DNA from: an uncultured Sphingosinicella sp.
GTDB lineage: Bacteria > Pseudomonadota > Alphaproteobacteria > Sphingomonadales > Sphingomonadaceae
Direction: 5' to 3'
Assembly (NCBI GenBank): GCA_946886275.1
Contig: CAMPIH010000041.1
Span: forward strand, 1 to 14,964
DNA length: 14,964 nt
The notes beneath the pieces were generated by a model. It ran no database searches. It saw only the letters and a list, made by a program, of their open reading frames with translations, and was not told the DNA's origin. Every line of letters begins with the position of its first letter. Position 1 is the stretch's first letter. This document shows positions 7,584-14,042 of this stretch, in pieces. The position numbers were made by a program, and so were the translations under genes.

Positions 7584-8402
7584 CTAGATTCGGACGGCTC
7601 CGGAGTCGCCATCATGGCCGGGAAGCATGTCCGCCGGGTCACGAAGCCGGCGATGGCGCGCCTCGACGAAGCTGAACAGTCCGAACAGCAGCAGGCCGAA
7701 GGCGACGGCGAGCTCGACATTCTTCGGCAGTGAGCCGAGCGCCTCGCCAATGCCGCCGGCCTCACCAGCACGGCCTTCGAGCCCCGCCTGGCCGAGGAAC
7801 CAGGCCATGATCAGGAACACGATTCCCCGCGCCGCATAGCCGATCCGACCGGCCACTCGCACCCACCCGGAATTGGCCGCGCGAGCGTCGAGCCGCCGAA
7901 GGAAGGACCCCTTGGCGGCATTGACGAGCTGATAGCCGCCGACGAGCAGAAGCCCGACCGCTGCGAGCAGGAGCAAGGTCCAGCCGCCGGGCAGATCGAG
8001 GGCGGTCGCCGCGCCGTCGCGCGCGCTGTCGCTTCCAGCCTCCCCGCCGCCTGAGCCAAGCGCCAGTCCTGCGGCAAGGTAAGCGAGGCCCAGATGGGCG
8101 ACTCCGCTGGCGGCTCCGCCCACCCTCATCAGCCATGCCTTGGCGTCCGAACCATGGCCCTCATTGTCGAGCGCCGCATCGGCCAGGCGCCACAAGCCGT
8201 AAGCGGTGAACCCCGCGGCCATCAGCGCCAGCAGGAGCTTTCCGGCACCGCCATTCAGCGTTTCCATGGCCCCGGCCCCGTCTTCCGCGCGTCCGGCCTG
8301 CAAGGCGAGCAGGCCAATCAAGACATACATGACCCCGCGCGCGGCGAAGCCCAGGCGGGTGAGCATCTCGAGCTTTCCGCGATTTGGTCCAGAAATCCTC
8401 AT
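7584..8402 (-). CDS. DUF1206 family integral membrane protein
   Basis: The 272-residue sequence is a three-fold internal repeat, each unit with two membrane segments: about 13-80 (LTRLGFAARGVMYVLIG), 92-171 (MRVGGAASGVAHLGLAYL) and 182-252 (VRVAGRIGYAARGIVFLIM). The recurring G-x-A-A-R/S-G turn starts each unit. This is the hallmark of DUF1206, a six-helix family of unknown function. The tail after the last helix is polar (RHRRLRDPADML). I place the start at the ATG at 8400-8402. A second ATG at 8364-8366 has a better-spaced GGAAAG and may be the true start, giving 260 residues. A TTG at 8445 is less likely. The gene is divergent from the ygiD-like gene and convergent with the lipoprotein. 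Confidence 0.88.
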   Translation of the reverse strand: MRISGPNRGKLEMLTRLGFAARGVMYVLIGLLALQAGRAEDGAGAMETLNGGAGKLLLALMAAGFTAYGLWRLADAALDNEGHGSDAKAWLMRVGGAASGVAHLGLAYLAAGLALGSGGGEAGSDSARDGAATALDLPGGWTLLLLAAVGLLLVGGYQLVNAAKGSFLRRLDARAANSGWVRVAGRIGYAARGIVFLIMAWFLGQAGLEGRAGEAGGIGEALGSLPKNVELAVAFGLLLFGLFSFVEARHRRLRDPADMLPGHDGDSGAVRI

Positions 8403-8549
8403 GAGCGGCGCCAACGAGCGTGGAGGAAGTCCGTTCCCGCGCTGCAACGACCATGGAATTGGCCGGCCGGTGGTGGCTCGGTCGCATCTTAAGCTGTGGC
8501 CCGGCGTTCATTTTGCGCCTAAGTCACCGCGATTACGGGAGCGACGGAC

Positions 8550-9401
8550 ATGGTTCCAATGCCCGCCTTGTTCATCGGCCACGGCAGCCCGATGAACACG
8601 CTCGAGCGCAACGGTTTCACCGAGGCCTGGCGCGAGCTCGGCCGGAGCCTGCCCCGGCCGCGTGCGCTCCTGGTCGTCTCGGCCCACTGGTATTTCGGAG
8701 CGACCGCGGTGACGGCGATGGCGAAGCCGCGGACGATCCACGATTTCTACGGTTTCCCGCCGGAACTGTTCGCCTTTGATTATCCGGCGCCGGGCGACCC
8801 ATCGATCGCCGAGGAAGTGGCCGAGGCGGTCAAGCCTCACTGGCTCGGGCTGGACCGCGACCAATGGGGGGTGGACCATGGAACCTGGAGCGTTCTTGCC
8901 CATCTCTACCCAGAGGCCGATTTGCCGGTGCTTCAGCTGTCGATCAACGCGCTGAAGCCGATCGATTATCATGTCGAGCTGGCGCGGCGACTGGCGCCGC
9001 TGCGCGAGCGCGGGATCCTCATCCTCGGCAGCGGCAATGTCGTCCACAATCTTCGCCGACTCGACTGGAACAACCCGGACGCCGCCTTTGACTGGGCCGA
9101 GCGATTCGACGAAGCCGTCGTCGAGCAGCTCGCCAAGGATCCCGCCGACATCCTCAAACTGCAGGAGCATCCGGACTATGCGCTCGCGGTGCCGACTCCC
9201 GACCATTTCATCCCGCTGCTTTACCTGGCCGGACTCGCGGCGGAATCGGGCGCCGGGGTCGAGCCGCTGGTGCGCGGCTATGCAATGGGGTCGATCTCGA
9301 TGACCTGCTACGGAATCGGCCTCGGCAATGGCCATCCCGACGAAGCGACCGGCGCCGCTACCCTTCCGGAAGACGTGCCGGCCGACCAGACGAACATCTA
9401 G
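8550..9401 (+). CDS. ygiD: 4,5-DOPA extradiol dioxygenase family protein (LigB superfamily, YgiD-like)
   Basis: This 283-residue protein matches the class III extradiol (LigB) dioxygenases of the DODA/YgiD branch, metal-dependent cytosolic enzymes that open catechol rings such as L-DOPA. Conserved positions are His11 in FIGHGSPMN, His46 in VSAHWYF, the VDHGTWSVLAHLYP block with His110, GSGNVVHNLR with His166, and PDHFIPLLY with His219. His11, His46 and a later histidine are the expected metal ligands; the others line the active site. The length is usual for bacterial members. The start ATG at 8550 has GGGAG eight bases upstream; the ATG three codons later is a less likely start. The natural substrate in bacteria is uncertain. 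It is divergent from DUF1206 and convergent with the FMN reductase. Confidence 0.92.
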   Translation: MVPMPALFIGHGSPMNTLERNGFTEAWRELGRSLPRPRALLVVSAHWYFGATAVTAMAKPRTIHDFYGFPPELFAFDYPAPGDPSIAEEVAEAVKPHWLGLDRDQWGVDHGTWSVLAHLYPEADLPVLQLSINALKPIDYHVELARRLAPLRERGILILGSGNVVHNLRRLDWNNPDAAFDWAERFDEAVVEQLAKDPADILKLQEHPDYALAVPTPDHFIPLLYLAGLAAESGAGVEPLVRGYAMGSISMTCYGIGLGNGHPDEATGAATLPEDVPADQTNI

Positions 9402-9415
9402 CCGCCGGCGATCGC

Positions 9416-9436
9416 CCCGTCCCTCTTCCGAACGGG
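9416..9436. terminator. Weak hairpin between convergent genes
   Basis: CCCGT (9416-9420) can pair with ACGGG (9432-9436) across an 11-base loop in the gap between the ygiD-like and FMN reductase stops. With only five pairs and no T tract on either side, a shared bidirectional terminator is only a possibility. Confidence 0.25.
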
Positions 9437-9437
9437 A

Positions 9438-10049
9438 TCAGGACTGGGTTCCTTGATCGGCATGCGCCGAATCTTCCGCGAGCAGGCGGCGGGCGCGCTG
9501 GATCATCTCGACCCAGTCGGCAAAGGCCGAGGCGAGCTTCACGATCAGCCCCTTGAGCTGCCCTTCCTTGAGGCAGCCGTCTGCCTCGAACGAATCGTCG
9601 CCGACATGGCCGAGATAGGCCTCGGGTTGCTGCATCACCGGCATGTTGAGGAACACGCAGGCCTGGCGAAGCTGATGGTTGGCGCCGAAGCCCCCAATAC
9701 TGCCGGGCGAGGCGCTGACGATCGCCGCAGGCTTCTTGTCCCAGACGCTGTGGCCATAGGGCCGTGAGCCGATGTCGATCGCGTTCTTGAGGACGCCGGG
9801 GACTCCCCGATTATATTCCGGAGTGACGAACAGGATTCCGTCGGCCGCCGCGATCCGCTCGCGGAAGCGAACGAACGGCTCGGGCGAATCCGAATCATAA
9901 TCCTGGTTGTAGAGCGGCAGGTCGCCAATCTCGACGATCTCGCAGTCCAGCTTGTCGCCGGCAAAGGCGCAGAGCGACTTCGCCACCTTGCGATTGATGC
10001 TGTCCTTCCTGAGGCTGCCGACGATGATCGCGATCCTGTGCGGGGCCAT
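9438..10049 (-). CDS. NADPH-dependent FMN reductase (flavodoxin-like, ChrR/YieF type)
   Basis: This 203-residue cytosolic flavoprotein belongs to the NADPH-dependent FMN reductase family, whose members reduce FMN, quinones, azo dyes or chromate. The FMN phosphate loop GSLRKDSINRK (11-21) follows the first strand, the signature PEYNRGVPGVLKNAIDI spans 77-93, and a third flavin-contact loop SPGSIGGFGA spans 114-123. The C terminus (about 165-203) is an extra charged helix. The start ATG at 10047-10049 has AGGAGA seven bases upstream. The true electron acceptor cannot be read from sequence. It converges with the dioxygenase gene, 36 bases away. A shared role in handling catechols and quinones is a guess from adjacency. 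Confidence 0.92.
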   Translation of the reverse strand: MAPHRIAIIVGSLRKDSINRKVAKSLCAFAGDKLDCEIVEIGDLPLYNQDYDSDSPEPFVRFRERIAAADGILFVTPEYNRGVPGVLKNAIDIGSRPYGHSVWDKKPAAIVSASPGSIGGFGANHQLRQACVFLNMPVMQQPEAYLGHVGDDSFEADGCLKEGQLKGLIVKLASAFADWVEMIQRARRLLAEDSAHADQGTQS

Positions 10050-10158
10050 GCACGTTTCTCCTGAGAGTGCGGACGGACAATGAAGGGGGTCGACAAAGGT
10101 TGCGCCGGCTAGATTCGCCGCGAAAACTCAGCCTATCCGCGGCTGGCCCCGACCCTCC

Positions 10159-10177
10159 CGTAAACCTCCTCTTTACG
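10159..10177. promoter_or_regulatory. Inverted repeat CGTAAA-N7-TTTACG, possible operator
   Basis: CGTAAA (10159-10164) and TTTACG (10172-10177) are perfect reverse complements separated by seven bases. The centre-to-centre spacing of 13 bases is a little over one helical turn. The repeat lies in the 184-base divergent gap between the FMN reductase and the gene at 10234, about 57 bases before the latter. It could bind a dimeric regulator. No convincing promoter boxes are visible beside it. Confidence 0.35.
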
Positions 10178-10233
10178 CCGTCTGGAGTAGGCCGGATCGG
10201 CATCGGCCGCGAAGCGGCGTTTCGGAGGGCGCA

Positions 10234-10905
10234 ATGGCCTCACTTTCGGTCGTCAAAGCTAGTGGCGCTGGGACCGGCGTCCTGCTTTCGGCCTGTGTTG
10301 CCGAACATGGCAGCGCCAATCATCCCTATTTTGTCGGGCCGGCTCTCAGCGACGGAGCCGAGGCGTTGCGCAATCTCGCCGATGCGATTCACTTCCTTTG
10401 CGCGCTCCATGGACGCTATCCGGGCGTCATCGACCATGCGGCCGGGCGAACCGCCGATCCCGTGGCGCGCAAATGGCTGTTCGAGGCAGGCGAGGCGCTC
10501 GCGGCCGAGCGGCGCTTCCTGACTCGACTCGCGGTCGCCGCGGGTCCGGTACCGAGCACTCCGGGAGGCAGCGCGAGCGAAGCTGCCGTCAATGGCCAGC
10601 GAAGCGCTCTTGCCACCCTCGCCCAGTCCGAGCGCAAGGGCTGCGCCCTCGGCGCCGCTTTCGCCTTCGCCCTGGACTGGTCGCCGCTCCGGTCGGTGCT
10701 CGAAGACGCTTCAAGTCGCCTTGGAATCGCCCTTTCGCCTTGCGGCTTCGGCAGCGAGCGCGAGATTCAGGATGCCGCCGACGCCTTTGGCGCGGACAAT
10801 TCGGTCGAACGCGCCATGTTGTTCGGCGCCCAGCAGCTGGCGCTCCAGCATCGCGGCCTTTGGGACTTGCTGGAGGCTCGAGCCCAGGCGCGCGTCGAAG
10901 GCTGA
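10234..10905 (+). CDS. Conserved hypothetical soluble protein
   Basis: I do not recognise this 223-residue protein. It has no signal peptide or membrane segment and is alanine-rich and mainly helical in pattern. Notable stretches are FVGPALSDGAEALRNLADAI (33-52), HGRYPGVIDHA (59-69), an Arg/Glu-rich helix before RRFLTRLAVAAGPVPSTPGG, and a C-terminal helix AMLFGAQQLALQHRGLWDLLE. Histidines and acidic residues (HFLCALHGRYPGVIDH) are arranged in a way that could bind a metal or ligand, but nothing is diagnostic. Codon use and base composition match the neighbours. The start ATG at 10234 has GGAGG five bases upstream. A CCCC/GGGG pair just after the stop is a weak terminator candidate. moxR follows on the same strand 100 bases later. 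Confidence 0.8.
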   Translation: MASLSVVKASGAGTGVLLSACVAEHGSANHPYFVGPALSDGAEALRNLADAIHFLCALHGRYPGVIDHAAGRTADPVARKWLFEAGEALAAERRFLTRLAVAAGPVPSTPGGSASEAAVNGQRSALATLAQSERKGCALGAAFAFALDWSPLRSVLEDASSRLGIALSPCGFGSEREIQDAADAFGADNSVERAMLFGAQQLALQHRGLWDLLEARAQARVEG

Positions 10906-10981
10906 TCCCCACTCGGCGGGGCCGATTCTCCGCCACCAGCGGCCCTTGCGCCCTCCCCGGCCGCCGCTTATGCCCGGCCGA

Positions 10982-10999
10982 CTTGACGTTCACGTAAGG
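10982..10999 (+). promoter_or_regulatory. Imperfect palindrome overlapping the moxR ribosome binding site
   Basis: CTTGACGT (10982-10989), TC, ACGTAAGG (10992-10999) form an inverted repeat matching at 6 of 8 positions around an ACGT-N2-ACGT core. The AAGG at its right end doubles as the Shine-Dalgarno sequence of moxR, six bases before the ATG. TTGACG here cannot be the -35 box for moxR, because the -10 would fall on the start codon. The motif recalls, from memory, the palindromes of MerR-type LiuR regulators in alphaproteobacteria. Confidence 0.4.
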
Positions 11000-11005
11000 G
11001 CTGCC

Positions 11006-11848
<843 letters not shown>

Positions 11849-11854
11849 CGAGCT

Positions 11855-12175
11855 TCAGTCGATCGTTTTCTTGCGGAGCTGGACGAAGTGGGCTTCGTCG
11901 ATGGGCACCGGAAAACGCAGGCCGGCGAGCGAACCATTGGTCCAGACTACCTGGCCGTGAACTTCGACTCCCGCTCTTCGCAATATCACCGAATTTCCCG
12001 CCTGGGCGCCGTCGGTGGTGATGCGGGCGCCGGTGCGCGACAGTTCGACGATCCGGCCGATCCTCTTGTCGCCGCCCATCTCCAATTCGATGGCAAGCTG
12101 AAGCTGGATTCGACGGGCGCGCCTGCGCTCGAAAGGCACGGCGGGCGGGATTGAGCTGAGCGGTACGATCGACAT
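11855..12175 (-). CDS. PilZ domain-containing protein
   Basis: The 106-residue protein is essentially a single PilZ domain, the family that binds the second messenger cyclic di-GMP. The arginine-rich entry ERRRARR (16-22) fits the RxxxR motif. The second motif, normally D/NxSxxG, reads ELSRTG (44-49), with Glu in place of Asp/Asn, so nucleotide binding may be altered. Beta-strands RIGRIVELSRTGARI, NSVILRRAG and VHGQVVWTN, and the closing LAGLRF, match the barrel. The start ATG at 12173-12175 has AAGGGG upstream at short spacing; a longer upstream frame is low-complexity and lacks a good start. It may regulate motility or envelope functions, but no partner is fixed. The stop lies six bases from the moxR stop on the opposite strand. 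Confidence 0.87.
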   Translation of the reverse strand: MSIVPLSSIPPAVPFERRRARRIQLQLAIELEMGGDKRIGRIVELSRTGARITTDGAQAGNSVILRRAGVEVHGQVVWTNGSLAGLRFPVPIDEAHFVQLRKKTID

Positions 12176-12293
12176 AGGCCCCTTATCGCCCGAATGCGCT
12201 AAATCTCCGTCTACGCCCGTGGTTACCAAATGGTGGCTGTTCAGGCACTTGACGCATAGGCTCGGCGCGATCGGCAAGCCCGGTGAAAGCCGG

Positions 12294-12854
12294 TCAGGGG
12301 TCTTCGCCAATCTCCCGCTGCTCGATCCAGATGCCGTTGCCATAGTCGTTGAACGAGCGCCAACCGGACCGTCGGATCGTCTTCACCTCCACTCGCCCAC
12401 CATCGCCGAGCGCGCTTGGTACCGGCTCGATCGCCGCCGGGAGCTCACCGCCGTCGATGATCTTGCTTCCGCGCCAGCCGGTCGCGTCGCTATAGTCGGC
12501 GAGCTTCACCTCGCCGCTGACCCAGCCCTCGACCAGCCGGCGGGCGTCGGCCGATGCCAATTCAGCGGCTTCAGCCACATCGCCGCCATAAGCGGAAATC
12601 GGCGTGCACCAGCTCCCGAAATCCAGCAGGATTTGGCCGTCGAGAGTGTCGATCTCGATCGCGAAAAGGGGCTCGAGCGGCTCGCCATCCACTTCCTCTA
12701 TCCTCAGCCTGAGCCAGCCTTCGCTCAAGCGCGTCCAGCGGCCGGCCGTGGCGAGCGGCCAGCTTCGGAGCGCCTCAAACACGTGCCGCGACCAGGGGTC
12801 GATCGGCTCCGGCGAATCCTCGCCAAACGGCGTGCCATGATCAGGATCTGACAT
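12294..12854 (-). CDS. Hypothetical acidic protein
   Basis: I do not recognise this product (186 residues from the ATG at 12852-12854). It has no signal or membrane segment, is acidic, and is rich in Trp and Gly. Its sequence suggests a beta-rich N-terminal domain (RWTRLSEGWLRLRIEEVDG, FAIEIDTLDGQILLDFG), a helical middle (EAAELASADARRLVEGWV) and a C-terminal strand region ending SFNDYGNGIWIEQREIGE. The start is ambiguous. An in-frame GTG at 12918-12920 would add 22 residues and lies next to a perfect AGAAGGAGG, but only two bases away. The ATG at 12854 has little ribosome binding site. It precedes the PilZ gene by 118 bases on the same strand, and co-transcription is possible. It is divergent from the gene at 13010. 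Confidence 0.7.
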   Translation of the reverse strand: MSDPDHGTPFGEDSPEPIDPWSRHVFEALRSWPLATAGRWTRLSEGWLRLRIEEVDGEPLEPLFAIEIDTLDGQILLDFGSWCTPISAYGGDVAEAAELASADARRLVEGWVSGEVKLADYSDATGWRGSKIIDGGELPAAIEPVPSALGDGGRVEVKTIRRSGWRSFNDYGNGIWIEQREIGEDP

Positions 12855-12922
12855 GTTGCCGAAATAGGCCGTGGGCGGCTCCGCCGTCCAGCCTCGACCA
12901 CTTCGCTCATTGCCGAGCACGT

Positions 12923-12931
12923 CCTCCTTCT
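12923..12931 (-). promoter_or_regulatory. Perfect Shine-Dalgarno sequence with awkward spacing
   Basis: The minus strand reads AGAAGGAGG here, the strongest ribosome binding site in the window. It sits two bases before an in-frame GTG (12918-12920) of the hypothetical gene and 12 bases before an out-of-frame ATG (12908-12910). Neither spacing is optimal, so the true start of the gene remains open. Confidence 0.6.
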
Positions 12932-12956
12932 GAAGCGAGAACGGACCATTGATTGC

Positions 12957-12974
12957 GGCAACGGAGGCAACGGT
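12957..12974 (+). repeat. Two-copy 9-base tandem repeat upstream of the gene at 13010
   Basis: GGCAACGGA (12957-12965) is followed directly by GGCAACGGT (12966-12974), identical at eight of nine positions. It lies 36 bases before the start of the exported protein. It partly fills the spacer between a TTGATT (12949-12954), a possible -35 box, and a poor T-rich -10. It could be a direct-repeat operator or chance. Confidence 0.4.
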
Positions 12975-13009
12975 TTAGCCTCGCAAGCCGGAAGCGGGGA
13001 GATGACAAG

Positions 13010-14026
13010 ATGCTGATTGGCTGCCGATGCGCGTTGGTGCTGACGATTTCGCTCCTGGGACAGTCCGCGGTTCAGGCTCAGACGGCGGCACCGGCCGGTC
13101 AGACAGAGGAAGCCTGGCACCATCGGGGTAGCGGAATCACCGTGCCGGCGACCATCGACGGGATGCGCCGCGGCGAACAGCGGGACCTGTCCCGCGGCGG
13201 CGAGTTCGACGTCACCACGCAATTTGGCACCAGCGACGAGCCGGTGACGGTCTACATCTACAGATCCGCTTATCCGAATGTCGCCCTGTGGTTCGAACGG
13301 ACCCGCCGAGCGATGAACGAGAATTTGCGGTCCCAAGAGATCGACGCGGCGCCTCGCAGCTTCGCCCTTGCCGGCGGCGCGCCGAACGGGCTGAGAGAAG
13401 AGTTCGAGCTGCCCGCGGGCGGGCGTTTCCGTTCGACGGCCGTCGCCATGGCGCAGACAGGGGAATGGATCGTCAAGGTTCGGATCACTTCGCGAAGCCT
13501 CGACCGGGCGGCCATTGCGGCCCGAATGGATGCCCTGCTCGCGGCAATGCGCCTTCCGGACGGCCGTCCCGAGCCCCATCCACTGCTCCTGCCGCCGCCT
13601 TGTCCCGACAGCCTTTCACTCGACTTTCGACCGGTGCGCGGCGATCGCGAAGCGGAGCTCGCCGCCGCTGCCGTGGCCGGAGCGACCGAGTTTGCCGAGG
13701 CGCGGGGTTCCGGCGGACTTGCTGCGGAGCCTTCCCAATGGTGCAGAGCCACCGGCCCTCTCGACGCCTTCGGCTCGACCTACCGCCATCGTGACGGGTC
13801 GGCCTGGGTCGTTCTGCTGGGGGATTCCGGGATTGCCGTGACAGGCCGATCGACCGGATCGGCCGACGCATCGGGCGCGGCGACCTTCGCAAGCACGCCG
13901 AGCTGGACCCGGATCGCCGAAGTCTATGAGAGCCTGCCCAGCCCCGAGCAGGCGGTCGAACCGGCGGTGCCGGTCCTCCTCGGCCAATCGCCCGGCCTCG
14001 CCGAAATCAGCGCGACGCCGGACTGA
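13010..14026 (+). CDS. Exported hypothetical protein
   Basis: This 338-residue protein has a Sec signal peptide (MLIGCRCALVLTISLLG to VQA, cleavage near residue 23) and is predicted periplasmic; the family is not recognised. After a Gln/Ala linker, residues 40-185 look like one beta-rich domain with VTVYIYRSAYPNVALWFER (79-97) and FRSTAVAMAQTGEWIVKVRI (140-159). A helix, AAIAARMDALLAAMRLP, ends that domain. A proline-rich hinge (190-199) leads to a second domain containing Cys198 and Cys245, ending in an acidic tail. No catalytic motif is evident. The start ATG at 13010 has GGGGAG eight bases upstream; an upstream TTG in frame would give a poor signal. It is divergent from the hypothetical at 12294 and convergent with the chemoreceptor gene, 12 bases away. 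Confidence 0.82.
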   Translation: MLIGCRCALVLTISLLGQSAVQAQTAAPAGQTEEAWHHRGSGITVPATIDGMRRGEQRDLSRGGEFDVTTQFGTSDEPVTVYIYRSAYPNVALWFERTRRAMNENLRSQEIDAAPRSFALAGGAPNGLREEFELPAGGRFRSTAVAMAQTGEWIVKVRITSRSLDRAAIAARMDALLAAMRLPDGRPEPHPLLLPPPCPDSLSLDFRPVRGDREAELAAAAVAGATEFAEARGSGGLAAEPSQWCRATGPLDAFGSTYRHRDGSAWVVLLGDSGIAVTGRSTGSADASGAATFASTPSWTRIAEVYESLPSPEQAVEPAVPVLLGQSPGLAEISATPD

Positions 14027-14042
14027 GCCCAGCCTCGCTCAG
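14023..14042. terminator. Hairpin spanning two convergent stop codons
   Basis: CTGAGC (14023-14028) and GCTCAG (14037-14042) form a perfect six-pair stem with an eight-base loop. Each arm contains the stop codon of one of the two facing genes (TGA at 14024-14026 on plus, TGA at 14041-14039 on minus). No T tract follows, so any terminator function would be weak. Confidence 0.3.

Noticed and set aside
8508..9335. Minus-strand frame opposite the ygiD-like gene
   Set aside because: The plus-strand protein carries all conserved LigB histidines; the opposite frame is an antisense shadow.
10592..11005. Upstream extension of the moxR frame
   Set aside because: This stretch overlaps the 10234 gene out of frame and is Ser/Ala/Arg-rich; the family's normal N terminus starts at 11006 with a ribosome binding site.
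12176..12293. Possible small RNA or tRNA in the gap upstream of the PilZ gene
   Set aside because: No cloverleaf, T-loop motif or strong hairpin with terminator could be found on either strand.
12725..13579. Minus-strand frame of 284 codons overlapping two genes
   Set aside because: Arg/Gly-rich composition, antisense to a gene with a signal peptide and out of frame with the hypothetical at 12294; only its internal ATG at 12910 near a Shine-Dalgarno sequence deserves mention, as noted in the findings.
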